From contig NZ_AQRA01000005.1 in NCBI RefSeq assembly GCF_000626715.1, positions 434,001-498,000 on the forward strand: a stretch of 64,000 bases of DNA, read 5' to 3'. The notes below the pieces were generated by a model. The model was not told where the DNA came from. It was given only the letters and a program-made list of their open reading frames with translations, and did not search any database. This DNA comes from Aquimarina atlantica (GTDB lineage: Bacteria > Bacteroidota > Bacteroidia > Flavobacteriales > Flavobacteriaceae). Position 1 is the first letter of the stretch, and every line of letters starts with the position of its first letter. Below are positions 18,015 through 26,561 of the stretch, one piece after another. Position numbers and translations under genes: made by a program.

Positions 18015-18323
18015 TTATATTTTATCTAATATTCCGTTATACTCTTTAGAATCCGGAGCATATGTTTTTAGTTCATTATCTCTTCCATTTATAAATAGTG
18101 CTCCGCAATTAGTACATTCCCAGGATGTTTTAAATACATGCAGTTTTCTCAACTGCATGCAGGCTTCTTCCTTATCCTTTTTAGATTCTCCTGATTTTTC
18201 AATAGCCGCATCTATAGCATCCCAAAAATCAAACCATTGGGTATCCGAAATAACATAACCTTTATTTTTTAAGTAGTCGGTTTGATCAACTATTATAGCA
18301 TTACAAGAACATCTAATTTTCAT
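18015..18323 (-). CDS. Hypothetical small protein with two Cys pairs (probable zinc ribbon)
   Basis: 102 residues. CSC near residues 5-7 and CTNC near 75-78 can form a four-Cys zinc site bringing the ends together; the middle is helical (WFDFWDAIDAAIEKSG...EEACMQLRKLHVFKTSWECTNCG). No named family recognised. It stands alone between the methyltransferase and the DUF1801 gene. Confidence 0.72.
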   Translation of the reverse strand: MKIRCSCNAIIVDQTDYLKNKGYVISDTQWFDFWDAIDAAIEKSGESKKDKEEACMQLRKLHVFKTSWECTNCGALFINGRDNELKTYAPDSKEYNGILDKI

Positions 18324-18419
18324 ATTTTCTTTTGTCTTTAATCAATATACTGTTGAGCTCATTTTAAAACTTTTTCGACGGATAGGCGTTACGACTTTAT
18401 CATATATAGATATCGACTT

Positions 18420-18848
18420 TTAAATTCCTAGTGTCATTTCGTGTTTTACATTATGATACCGTAAAGAAGCTTTTATACACTTCTTCAATTCTAAAATAGG
18501 GATTTTTTCATGTAACTGAAAAACAATTGCCCTTTTACCTTCGTACCGAAATTTGTGATCAAAAATCAACCTGAATGTATCTACTAATCTACTTGTGCAT
18601 TGAAAATACATGGCATACTGGTTAGGTGTTTTTTCTTTCCAATCTATTCGTAACGTACTTCCATTTTTGGTTACAAAACTGGGTTCGCCCCATTTTAGTG
18701 TTATTTCCATTTCGTCTATACCTTCTGTTTCTTCTGCTGTTTCTATTACCAATTTTTTTAAGAACTGCATCTTGGGCCTAATTGTATTAGGGTAGTTTTC
18801 AAAAACTTCTTTGACTTTTGGGTTTATTTTTAGTGCCAATCTCCTCAT
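18420..18848 (-). CDS. DUF1801-family protein
   Basis: 142 residues. VFENYPNTIRPKMQFLKKLVIETAEETEGIDEMEITLKWGEPSFVTKNGSTLRIDWKEKTPNQYAMYF is the DUF1801 (YdhG-like) pattern, with the characteristic LKWGxPSF. The fold is related to small-ligand-binding alpha/beta proteins; function unknown. The start is 3 bases after the stop of the GyrI-like gene, so the two form an operon with the YafY-type regulator upstream. Confidence 0.85.
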   Translation of the reverse strand: MRRLALKINPKVKEVFENYPNTIRPKMQFLKKLVIETAEETEGIDEMEITLKWGEPSFVTKNGSTLRIDWKEKTPNQYAMYFQCTSRLVDTFRLIFDHKFRYEGKRAIVFQLHEKIPILELKKCIKASLRYHNVKHEMTLGI

Positions 18849-18851
18849 GAT

Positions 18852-19313
18852 CTATTCTTTTATTGCAACATAAAAGTCTATTTCTGCATCAGAAGAGTTT
18901 TGAGCTTTTTCTCCAAAAACCTCAAAATCGGCTGTATAGACTCTGTCTAAATCCATTTCCCAAATTTTACTCCAATGATTAACAATCAGTCCTTTCATCA
19001 AATCACCTTTAGCAGAAGATTTTATGTATGTTCCGCCATCAAATGATTTTCCGACCATACCTTCAGGAATTTTTTCAAGACTTGTCACTTTACAACCAAG
19101 AATGGTGGTATAAGGTTTTGTGTGGTCGCTTTCATACTCGGTATAGAGTGAATAGATGGTGTTATCTTCTTTGTTTGGAATTTTCTCTAAAATATGATCT
19201 CCCAAAAAATGTTGCCACAAGTCAGCAATGTCTTTAGAAGCTTGCTGGTTTTCATTTGTGGTTCTAATTTCAATTCCAATGAGTTTAAACGGTTCAATTT
19301 TTATGGTTTGCAT
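18852..19313 (-). CDS. GyrI-like effector-binding domain protein
   Basis: About 153 residues from ATG 19311-19313; an in-frame ATG 24 bases upstream falls in an AT-rich leader and is less likely. IKIEPFKLIGIEIRTTNENQQASKDIADLWQHFL and the central IYSLYTEYESDHTKPYTTILGCKVTSLEKIPEGMVGKSFDGGTYIKSSAKG are the GyrI-like/AraC effector-binding fold (ecdysteroid-like small-molecule binding). No DNA-binding domain is attached. It probably binds a hydrophobic small molecule and may sense it with the adjacent regulator. Confidence 0.87.
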   Translation of the reverse strand: MQTIKIEPFKLIGIEIRTTNENQQASKDIADLWQHFLGDHILEKIPNKEDNTIYSLYTEYESDHTKPYTTILGCKVTSLEKIPEGMVGKSFDGGTYIKSSAKGDLMKGLIVNHWSKIWEMDLDRVYTADFEVFGEKAQNSSDAEIDFYVAIKE

Positions 19314-19376
19314 CTTTTTATTTTTTATATGATACAAATTTAGATTAGCCGTATGTCAAAGGTATGTCAGGGGTGT

Positions 19377-20075
19377 CTACCATTTTTTTCGACATTCTTC
19401 AAAATATTGTTCCAACGTTATTTTGTGTGGCTCAAACCTTTCTTGTGTGCTGCACAAGTTTTGAATTCTATCAAGACGAAAAGCCCTAAAATCATTTCGT
19501 TTTTTACAAAAAGCTATTAAAATCCAATTGTCGTTAGTCGTATACAATGCAAAGGGTTCTATTAGTCTCCGTGTTTTTTTGTGGTCTAATGAAAAATAAT
19601 CGATTTGCACGATTTGGAAGTTGGCAATATGAGATTGTAATTGAATTAAATAACTACTCGTTGTTTGGTTATTTTTGTTATTTCTAACTTGTATTCGCTG
19701 GGCAAGAAGTTCTGATTTGTCTTTTTGATTAAATCGAAGAATAGACCTGATTTTGGTAATTGCACTCTGGTATTGTTCTGCCAATGAATGGTCTTTGTTT
19801 TTCAAAATTAATTGTTCTGCTGTAACTAAAGCATTAGATTCTTCTTCGGTAAACATCACGGGGGGAAGCTTATAACCTTCCATTATCGAATAACCTTTTC
19901 CTTCTTCTGTCACGATGGGGATTCCTGATTGTACCAGAGTTCGAATATCCCGATAAACCGTTCGGATACTTACATGGTGTCTGTTAGCGATATCTTTTGC
20001 AGTTACGATCCGTTTTGATTGTAATTGGGTTATGATTGCTGTTAATCTTGCAAGTCTCGGTTTTTCTTCTGCCAT
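19377..20075 (-). CDS. YafY-type transcriptional regulator (HTH-11 and WYL domains)
   Basis: 232 residues. N-terminal DeoR-like helix-turn-helix (TAKDIANRHHVSIRTVYRDIRTLVQSGIPIVTEEGKGYSI), linker LPPVMFTEEESNAL, and a C-terminal WYL-type domain (IDYFSLDHKKTRRLIEPFALYTTNDNWILIAFC) in which the WYL triplet reads WIL. WYL proteins sense nucleic-acid or small ligands and often act as repressors. It is first in a group with the GyrI-like and DUF1801 genes, a common arrangement for stress- or toxin-responsive units. Confidence 0.92.
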   Translation of the reverse strand: MAEEKPRLARLTAIITQLQSKRIVTAKDIANRHHVSIRTVYRDIRTLVQSGIPIVTEEGKGYSIMEGYKLPPVMFTEEESNALVTAEQLILKNKDHSLAEQYQSAITKIRSILRFNQKDKSELLAQRIQVRNNKNNQTTSSYLIQLQSHIANFQIVQIDYFSLDHKKTRRLIEPFALYTTNDNWILIAFCKKRNDFRAFRLDRIQNLCSTQERFEPHKITLEQYFEECRKKW

Positions 20076-20574
20076 TATTGTTGCTTCTGTTTGTGGTTAA
20101 CATCCAGGTTATGATTTTGTTGTAGTACCATTCATAAGGATATACGTTGAGTTATCGGCCATTGATTAGTACTTTTATTTTTGATGAGTTCTTTGTTTTG
20201 CTACCGGTCATTTTATGTTGACTACGACATTAAGTATAAAATACGTTTTACTTCACTTTTTTACTCCACTCACGTTGTTTTATTTCAATTAGAGCATCAA
20301 TTTCCTTTTTATATTTTAATTCCCAGTAATAGTATTACAATAGTTATTATTCTTTTTCGATTCATTTATTTCATAATGTACAACAATTAGTATAGTGCTA
20401 GAGTAACTATATTTCTTGTATCGGTAAGTAACTAAAATAGTAAATATTTTATGCTTTTATCTTTTTAGTACGAAATCATATTACTACCCATTTTTGAAGT
20501 ATATGATTATGGGACGTATCGTTGACGAATAAGTGAAGTTTTGATGTTTTTTCTAGATATTGTAAAGCACTGTT
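20076..20574. other. Gene-free region containing one 25-bp element
   Basis: 499 bases with no convincing gene on either strand. A plus-strand 69-codon frame at 20181-20390 has very biased aromatic/Ile content and no family features. The region holds the first copy of the 25-bp palindromic element (20429-20453). Confidence 0.5.
20429..20453. repeat. 25-bp palindromic element, copy 1
   Basis: Identical 25-base sequence to those at 21555 and 22173. It contains the inverted repeat TAAAATA-GTAAA-TATTTTA and the nested ACTA-AAA-TAGT. This copy is not near a start codon: it lies downstream of the zinc-protease lipoprotein gene and 354 bases upstream of the YafY-type gene. Confidence 0.6.
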
Positions 20575-21546
20575 TTATTCGAATTTTTTAGAATATTCTG
20601 ATTGTTCAAGGAATTGATCATAATTATCAATATTCAATATATCTAGCAAGGCTTTCTTTTTATCATTTGACTTTTGATAATATGCCTCTACTATTTTATA
20701 GCCCATCCAATATCCCAAATTCTGAGGTCGCCCATCGGGTGTTTGGCTATATAACCAAGGAGATAACTCTTTGGAGTTACGAGAATTATTGAATTCAATC
20801 CATAATTCCTGCTCATTTTTTTCTCCGTATGGATATACATCGGGACCATTTGCTAACCTCGTTTTTTCTCCAGAAACAAGTTCTGCAATAAAATCTGCCG
20901 TTCCTTCCCTGATACAATGTTTTAATAGTGTTTCATCTTTGGGATTATCTTTTTGAAGAAAATGAATGAGTTCGTGAATAACAATATTTGGCATTATTTC
21001 AATATCTAATGATGGTCTTCCGTAATCTGTTGTGAAATTACCATCAGAATAGACTTCTAAGGCGATCATAAGACCATTTTTGCTAGCAGTACCGCCAGAT
21101 GTTGTTCTTCCTATTAAAAAGTATACAGGAGGAAACACGGCCTCGGGATATACATATTCTAAAGCATAGCATGAAGCGATAATTTGTTTTTTGAAGTTAA
21201 GAATTTTGTATGATGATGATCTGATATTGCTGTAATATTGTTTTTCTGATAAAACCAGTTCCTTTAATTTTTCGGCACTCTCTATTCTATCGGGAACAAA
21301 ATCTTTAAGTCCAATACTTCCATTTCTTAGATATGCCTCGAAACTATTATTTATGGTGTCTTTAAGTAGTTTATCGTAAGATTCCCAAAAAAGATCAATA
21401 TCGCTTGTAATTAATTTTATATCATCAGGATTCTCGGCAAATTTTGAGGATTTAGATTGCTTTTCGAATGATTTTTCTTTTGTTTGTTTACAGGAAACTA
21501 TCAAAAAAAGAATACCTAATATTAAAATATGTTTAGCCATAGACAT
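20575..21546 (-). CDS. DUF2268-like zinc-protease lipoprotein
   Basis: 323 residues. Lipoprotein signal (LILGILFLIVSC, Cys19). HELIH at 191-195 is a zincin HExxH motif and CIREGTADFIAELVSG, about 20 residues later, supplies the third ligand Glu, as in the DUF2268/GldB-like predicted Zn proteases. The C-terminal NLGYWMGYKIVEAYYQKS is also typical. Probably anchored in the periplasm or outer membrane. A MAK... start two codons later is possible. The 25-bp palindromic element sits 9 bases upstream of the start. Confidence 0.87.
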   Translation of the reverse strand: MSMAKHILILGILFLIVSCKQTKEKSFEKQSKSSKFAENPDDIKLITSDIDLFWESYDKLLKDTINNSFEAYLRNGSIGLKDFVPDRIESAEKLKELVLSEKQYYSNIRSSSYKILNFKKQIIASCYALEYVYPEAVFPPVYFLIGRTTSGGTASKNGLMIALEVYSDGNFTTDYGRPSLDIEIMPNIVIHELIHFLQKDNPKDETLLKHCIREGTADFIAELVSGEKTRLANGPDVYPYGEKNEQELWIEFNNSRNSKELSPWLYSQTPDGRPQNLGYWMGYKIVEAYYQKSNDKKKALLDILNIDNYDQFLEQSEYSKKFE

Positions 21547-21554
21547 TTTGTGTG

Positions 21555-21579
21555 TAACTAAAATAGTAAATATTTTATG
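21555..21579. promoter_or_regulatory. 25-bp palindromic element, copy 2 (upstream of zinc-protease gene)
   Basis: Same 25 bases as copies 1 and 3, starting 9 bases before the ATG of the zinc-protease lipoprotein on the minus strand. Palindrome TAAAATA-GTAAA-TATTTTA. Position suggests an operator or part of a promoter. Confidence 0.55.
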
Positions 21580-21630
21580 TCAGTGATGTTTTTATCTTTT
21601 TATTGATATGCAGGAATATTGACAGTTAGC

Positions 21631-22149
21631 TTACTCATGAGTTGTAGGCGTCAATGCAGCAGTGACTTCGGCACAGTTCAACCAGGATTCATGGCTTTGT
21701 ACTATCATCCATTTGTCGTTTTGTTTTTGTACCGTTGCCGTCCAAATAAGTTTTCCTGTGTATTCTGGTATTCCTTTAAGTTTTAATGTTAAACGTACCG
21801 GAAGTGTAAATGTTACTACATCTTTTGATAAAACCTTGGTATTCCAACTTTCAATGGTATTATGTAGAACTTCAACCTGAGGACCAATTGCTCGATATGA
21901 TTTTCTAAGATCATTTAAAGAATGGATTATTCCATCGGTTATAAAATACGAATTATCGGCTTCAGAATAATGAATTAGACCTGCCTCAAAATCCATATTG
22001 TTCGAATATTCGAATACCTCTTTAACTACATCGGTAGCCGATTTTGTAATTTCTTGTATTTGAGCTTCTGTTAATTTATTTTCTGTTATTTGACAGGATT
22101 GATTCAAAAAACAAAAAACGCTAAGTAGTAGCGGTATATATCTTTTCAT
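21631..22149 (-). CDS. NTF2-fold (DUF4440/SnoaL-like) lipoprotein
   Basis: 172 residues. Signal with lipobox-like FLNQSC (Cys19). The body matches DUF4440-type NTF2 proteins: VFEYSNNMDFEAGLIHYSEADNSYFITDGIIHSLNDLRKSY, then VLSKDVVTFTLPVRLTLKLKGIPEYTGKLIWTATVQKQNDKWMIVQSHESW. Usually of unknown ligand. It has the same upstream palindromic element as the zinc-protease gene, suggesting shared control. Confidence 0.85.
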   Translation of the reverse strand: MKRYIPLLLSVFCFLNQSCQITENKLTEAQIQEITKSATDVVKEVFEYSNNMDFEAGLIHYSEADNSYFITDGIIHSLNDLRKSYRAIGPQVEVLHNTIESWNTKVLSKDVVTFTLPVRLTLKLKGIPEYTGKLIWTATVQKQNDKWMIVQSHESWLNCAEVTAALTPTTHE

Positions 22150-22172
22150 CTATTGTAATTTTTAATGGCTAA

Positions 22173-22197
22173 TAACTAAAATAGTAAATATTTTATG
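22173..22197. promoter_or_regulatory. 25-bp palindromic element, copy 3 (upstream of NTF2-fold lipoprotein)
   Basis: Identical to copies 1 and 2, 24 bases before the ATG of the NTF2-fold lipoprotein gene on the minus strand. The following bases (GCTTTT..TC.TTTT) are also shared with copy 1. Confidence 0.55.
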
Positions 22198-22314
22198 CTT
22201 TTCATCCTTTTGTTCTGATTACGCTATTAGGAAGAGACATGAATATGATCACTAGCGAGTAAGGCACATAATAGGAGGAGAAAGTTTTTTGTATATAGAG
22301 AGGTGTTGGGTTCG

Positions 22315-23742
22315 TTAGGTTTTGTTATAGCTACTTATTTTGTTAATCAACCCTGTGAAAATAAACCCATGAAACGGGTATACCGCATACCAGTATAGTC
22401 TGCCAGCCAAACCTAAAGGTCTAAATGTAGCCGTTTGTATCACATCGTTACCAACTATTTTAAATTCGAGCCACGCTTCTCCTGGGAGTTTCATTTCTGC
22501 AAAAAGTAATAATCTCCCTTCTTGTTTATTTGCATAAAGCACCCGCCAGAAATCTAATGAGTCGCCAACAGATATAGTAGATGGATTAGTGCGACCTCTT
22601 CTCAATCCGACTCCTCCAAATAATTTGTCTAAAAAACCACGGATTCTCCAAAGCCAGTTGCCATAATACCATCCATTTTCACCCCCGATACTCCAGATTT
22701 TCTCTAGTGATGATTCGTAGTTTTCAGTTTGTCGAATACGCTTATCTTTAAAACATCCATATTCTGGAACCGCAATAAATTCTGATATGTTACTGGTTAT
22801 CTCGCTACTAGAATACGAATCTTTCCAGCTAGAAATGATCTCTTTATTTTTAATCTTATCAAATGCTCTTAATAGCGCTTCCTCATAAGATATGGGATGT
22901 ATGTTTAGTAGAGTATTGATTTCGTGATCTCTACATACAACTTCAACTTTCATACTATCGACCAGGGACCTGGCCAGTTTGTAAGAAGTAGAGGTTACAA
23001 AATATAACCAATAAGAAGATAGTCTCGGGGTCATTACAGGGATTGTCCAGATTCTTCTTTTTAAATTTCGAACTTTTGCAAAGCCAAGTAGCATTTCTTT
23101 ATACGATAGAATATCATCGCAACCAATATCAAAATTCCTGTTATACGTTTCTTCTTTAAGGATACATTCGATTAAAAAACGTTGTACATCTGCTATGCCT
23201 ATAGGTTGGCATTTGGTAAGGAGCCATTTGGGCGTAATCATTATAGGAAGCTTTTCTACCAGATCACGCATGATCTCGAAAGATGCACTGCCAGATCCAA
23301 CAATGATTCCAGCCCTAAAACACGTTAGGTTATAATTCCCTTTTCCTAATTCTTCCTCAACAGTTTTTCTTGATAACAGATGTTTAGATAGGTTAGACTC
23401 ATTAACGATACCGCTTAAGTATATTACTTGTTTGACTGTTGTATTGGATAGCGCATTTCTAAAATTGACAGCGGATTTCTGTTCTAATGACTTGTAATTG
23501 TCTGATGTCGACATCGAGTGTACCAGGTAATAAGCTACATCAATATCAACAGGAATTTTTGAAAGCGAGGGAGCATCTAACAAGTCAATTTCTAGTACAG
23601 AAATACTCGAGTTCAGTGATTGGGGAGGATGAAATCTAGAGGTGTCTCTTACGCAACATACCACATGATATCCTTTATTTACTAATAAAGGAAGCATTCG
23701 TTTACCGATGTAGCCTGTAGCACCTGTTAGGAGTATTTTCAT
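22315..23742 (-). CDS. SDR-family NAD(P)-binding protein with DUF2867 domain
   Basis: 475 residues. N-terminal Rossmann fold with GATGYIGKRMLPLLV (7-21), DVAYYLVHSMS and VKQVIYLSGIVNESNLSKHLLSRKTVEEEL, an atypical SDR/NmrA-like protein; CFRAGIIVGSGSASFEIMRDLVEKLP follows. The C-terminal ~150 residues match DUF2867 (GGENGWYYGNWLWRIRGFLDKLFGGVGLRRGR, LPGEAWLEFKIVGNDVIQTATFRPLGLAGRLYWYAVYPFH). Such two-domain proteins occur widely in Bacteroidota; the substrate is unknown. A degenerate copy of the palindromic element is near 23760-23781. Confidence 0.92.
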   Translation of the reverse strand: MKILLTGATGYIGKRMLPLLVNKGYHVVCCVRDTSRFHPPQSLNSSISVLEIDLLDAPSLSKIPVDIDVAYYLVHSMSTSDNYKSLEQKSAVNFRNALSNTTVKQVIYLSGIVNESNLSKHLLSRKTVEEELGKGNYNLTCFRAGIIVGSGSASFEIMRDLVEKLPIMITPKWLLTKCQPIGIADVQRFLIECILKEETYNRNFDIGCDDILSYKEMLLGFAKVRNLKRRIWTIPVMTPRLSSYWLYFVTSTSYKLARSLVDSMKVEVVCRDHEINTLLNIHPISYEEALLRAFDKIKNKEIISSWKDSYSSSEITSNISEFIAVPEYGCFKDKRIRQTENYESSLEKIWSIGGENGWYYGNWLWRIRGFLDKLFGGVGLRRGRTNPSTISVGDSLDFWRVLYANKQEGRLLLFAEMKLPGEAWLEFKIVGNDVIQTATFRPLGLAGRLYWYAVYPFHGFIFTGLINKISSYNKT

Positions 23743-23759
23743 GTATTTAATAGAACTTG

Positions 23760-23781
23760 TATATAGTAAATATACCTTTTA
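23760..23781. promoter_or_regulatory. Degenerate copy of the palindromic element upstream of the SDR gene
   Basis: Shares ATAGTAAATAT with the three 25-base copies and lies about 18-40 bases before the ATG of the SDR-DUF2867 gene on the minus strand. The left arm differs. Confidence 0.3.
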
Positions 23782-23851
23782 TACTTGTTTGTATTACGTA
23801 CTTATAGCTATAATCCAACACTTTTTTCTCGTACTATCCAGAGTGTGGTAT

Positions 23852-24304
23852 TTACAATACAGTGATATAGGTGATGTAGGTTAGAAAAAGCAGTTGAATA
23901 ATATTAATAAGTAATGCCATTTTAACGACTTGATGTTTTCGTTTTAAACCTTTTTCCAAATCATTGATTTGACTTTTGATATCTTGTGTTGTCTCCTCTT
24001 TTTTATGGCTATTTGGGATGTTGTTAAAAAACAAAAAAGATTTTTTAGAAGAATTTAAATATGGAGTTATGGTATACACCGTAATGAGTATCGAAAAAAT
24101 CGAAAAAAGAAGTATTAAACTAGTGACTACTTTAAGCGGAGAAAGATGTAATGGAGAAACTAGTGTTGCTAATTCGCCTATAAGGGTTATGATGCTAACA
24201 ATAATGAATATGTTAAGAACTAAAATAAGTATTCCTTTGATGTTAATTTCGTTATCATGCCCTTCAAAGTGTTCTATTGTTTTTATTTTTTTTTCGTAGC
24301 CCAT
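23852..24304 (-). CDS. PycTM/DUF5706-like membrane protein
   Basis: 150 residues, three hydrophobic segments: ILILVLNIFIIVSIITLIG (25-43), VVTSLILLFSIFSILITVYTITPYL (59-83) and VVKMALLINIIQLLFLTYITYI (126-147). The layout, with DNEINIKG before the first helix, a proline at the end of the second (TITPYLNSSK), an FF motif (FLFFNNIP) and RKHQVVK before the third, matches the PycTM family of Pycsar effectors. Those proteins sense cCMP/cUMP and damage the inner membrane in phage defence. No cyclase is adjacent, so it is an orphan or a relative with another role. Confidence 0.55.
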   Translation of the reverse strand: MGYEKKIKTIEHFEGHDNEINIKGILILVLNIFIIVSIITLIGELATLVSPLHLSPLKVVTSLILLFSIFSILITVYTITPYLNSSKKSFLFFNNIPNSHKKEETTQDIKSQINDLEKGLKRKHQVVKMALLINIIQLLFLTYITYITVL

Positions 24305-24816
24305 TTTACAAGTTATTAGTTGTGATTAGCTAAATAGGATGTTTTACATGTGATTGGATAAAGCTATTAGTGTAACAGTATCTCAGTATTTCTTTTATAA
24401 AAGTACAACTACCATTTGTAAAAAACTTACGGGAAACCTCATGGTATCAGAAAGATAGCTTCTCGATGGCTCTGTTGAACCCTTCGGTTTATCCATACCG
24501 TAGCCTGAGGTTATCGAAGGGTACGGCACAACTTGTCACCCCAGACTTGATCTGGGATCCACTTTTTGAAATGCGCGATTCTGAATTCTGGATCAAATCC
24601 GGAATGACAGGATAAGTTATAGCACATTACATCATCTAAACTAACGAGTATGTACCGTGAGCCCTTCGATAAACCTGTCCTGAGTTTATCGAAGGGCTCT
24701 GGACAGGCGAAGGGTACGTGAAAGATATTCCTTTGGGATTGAGCCACACCTATCATAATAAACCCTTGCACGAATCATCATGCAAGGGTTGTATTATAGG
24801 TTTATGGTGTTTTTTA
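24305..24816. repeat. Gene-free region with dispersed inverted repeats
   Basis: 512 bases. Contains three dispersed repeat elements: a hairpin at 24478-24525 (arms around CCCTTCG and CGAAGGG), an element at 24535-24610 whose ends are inverted copies of each other (CCAGACTTGATCTGGGATCC and GGATCAAATCC), and a perfect hairpin at 24659-24699 (GAGCCCTTCGATAAAC with an 8-base loop). The 24430-24450 sequence ACGGGAAACCTCATGGT recurs near 35442. Any frame here is repeat read-through, not a gene. Confidence 0.75.
24761..24790 (-). terminator. Hairpin downstream of aquaporin gene
   Basis: Perfect 10-base arms AACCCTTGCA / TGCAAGGGTT with a 10-base loop, 27 bases after the aqpZ-like stop codon. Only a short T-rich tail follows on the minus strand. 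Confidence 0.55.
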
Positions 24817-25503
24817 TTATGCTTCTTCGGGAGAAATAAACTTGTATACCAATCCGGCAAAAATAGCTCCTATGATAGGGGCTACCCAAAATAACCATAG
24901 TTGCTCTATTGCCCAACCTCCTGCAAATAATGCCTGGCTTGTACTTCTGGCAGGATTTACCGAAGTGTTGGTTACCGGTATACTTATAAGGTGAATAAGG
25001 GTTAGCCCTAATCCTATGGCAAGGCCAGCAAAACCTTTAGGAGCTTTAGAATGTGTAGCGCCCAAAATAATAATCAAGAACATAAATGTCATTACGATTT
25101 CGGTTACTAATGCTGCAAGCATAGAATAGCCACCGGGAGAATGGTCCTCATATCCATTGGCAGCAAATCCACCGATTTCGAATCCTGATTTTCCTGTAGC
25201 AATAAGGTATAAAATCCCTGCACCAGCAATACCACCCAATACCTGGGCAACGATATAAGGAAGCAGTTCTTTTTTATCAAAACGACCGCCTACCCATAAC
25301 CCAATAGATACTGCAGGATTAAGATGGCAACCCGAAATATGCCCTATGGCATAAGCCATGGTTACAACGGTTAAACCAAATGCAAGAGCAACTCCTGCAA
25401 ATCCTATCCCTAACTCTGGGTATGCCGCTGCTAATACAGCACTTCCACACCCACCTAATACTAACCATAAGGTTCCGATAAATTCTGAAATTAGTTTTTT
25501 CAT
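24817..25503 (-). CDS. aqpZ: Aquaporin Z-type water channel
   Basis: 228 residues from ATG 25501-25503, which gives [23 protein letters not shown], the exact normal start of AqpZ; the frame is open 75 bases further upstream but those residues are not part of the family. Both NPA boxes are present (HLNPAVSIG and SVNPARS), with six membrane segments and re-entrant loops. The residues around the second box ([13 protein letters not shown]) fit a water-selective channel. Length matches the family (about 230). It moves water across the inner membrane. Confidence 0.95.
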   Translation of the reverse strand: MKKLISEFIGTLWLVLGGCGSAVLAAAYPELGIGFAGVALAFGLTVVTMAYAIGHISGCHLNPAVSIGLWVGGRFDKKELLPYIVAQVLGGIAGAGILYLIATGKSGFEIGGFAANGYEDHSPGGYSMLAALVTEIVMTFMFLIIILGATHSKAPKGFAGLAIGLGLTLIHLISIPVTNTSVNPARSTSQALFAGGWAIEQLWLFWVAPIIGAIFAGLVYKFISPEEA

Positions 25504-25950
25504 GTTGTTTATTCTAGTGTTGATGTTAATAATGAGGGTATGAATTATTACTAAGGTACTTATCTTTCTTTTATGCATTCTATTCTGGTATGATCTTTTC
25601 TTTTAATTTCGGATGAAGTGCAGAATAACAGGATAAGGATACTGTAATGACTCGACTGATGTACTATACTGTACCCTTCGAGAGCACTTCGACAAGGCCT
25701 GTATGACACCTCAGGGTGCACTATAATTTGTCACACTGAGCTTGTCGAAGTGCTTTCAAATCTACTTTTTCGATTTTATTAGGATTGTGTCCGTGTTGTA
25801 CCCTTCGATAAACTCAGGACAGGTTTATCGAAGGGCTCAGGGTACATAAAGATATTTTCTTAAGATTAAGTGGTATGCTTTTGAGTGTGTATACATCTTG
25901 ACGTACAGAACGAGATGTATTACACTATTTGCAATGAATTATGTAGGTTG
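25504..25950. repeat. Gene-free region with dispersed inverted repeats
   Basis: 447 bases without a gene. Holds a dispersed repeat at 25676-25755 (ending TTGTCACACTGAGCTTGTCG) and a hairpin at 25799-25840 (CCCTTCGATAAACTC... / ...TTTATCGAAGGGCTC). These match repeats at 24478, 31606, 35546, 37889, 39871 and 47021. Confidence 0.7.
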
Positions 25951-26394
25951 TTAACTACAGTTATCCTTTACCTTTTCTAGTGCTTTTGGAAATGTAGTTT
26001 TCATAAAATCCAGATGCTCATCAAGGACATCTATTTCAACATTAAGGGTAATACTGTCTGTTTCACCAGTAAGGGTATAAATTTCTGTAGCGCCCGACCA
26101 TGCTTTTGTTTCATCATCAACGGGTTGTTCCTTTCCTTTTACGACATTTCCGATATGCTTAAACCTCATGATTTTATTCGGAATATGTGTTTCGATGATG
26201 CTGTAGATACCACTTTGATCAGGAGAAAGGAATAATACTTTACTACCTTCTTTCCAATTATCAGTAATGGCATAAGAACCTTCAAAAAATACACTAGTCC
26301 AGTCACGATAGGAACTATCGTTCCATAGTGCTTCCCATATCTTGGTTTTTTCTGCCTTAATATCTATTGAAAATTGTAATTTGTTTATCTTCAT
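25951..26394 (-). CDS. SRPBCC (AHSA1-like) domain protein
   Basis: 147 residues. FSIDIKAEKTKIWEALWNDSSYRDWTSVFFEGSYAITDNWKEGSKVLFLSP is the start of the START/Bet v 1-like AHSA1 fold, and the final helix WSGATEIYTLTGETDSITLNVEIDVLDEHLDFMKTTFPKALEKVK is typical. Such small cytosolic proteins bind hydrophobic ligands or act as chaperone activators; no specific ligand can be named. A TATCTTAG box lies on the minus strand near 26504-26511. Confidence 0.87.
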   Translation of the reverse strand: MKINKLQFSIDIKAEKTKIWEALWNDSSYRDWTSVFFEGSYAITDNWKEGSKVLFLSPDQSGIYSIIETHIPNKIMRFKHIGNVVKGKEQPVDDETKAWSGATEIYTLTGETDSITLNVEIDVLDEHLDFMKTTFPKALEKVKDNCS

Positions 26395-26561
26395 AATTTA
26401 AGATTAAGTTTGAAAATTAACTATAGTGAAGCACAAATTGCAGCTAATGTCTAGTATATGGGGTGTTACAAAATTTTCTGTAGGAAACGCTTTGATAAGT
26501 CACTAAGATAACAAAATTATAACGAATTCTTTTAGAGTAATTTAGTAGCAATTGCAAATAG

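Noticed and set aside
24511-24771. 86-codon minus-strand frame
   Set aside because: It is a translation of dispersed hairpin repeats (FDKLRTGLSKGSR), not a gene.
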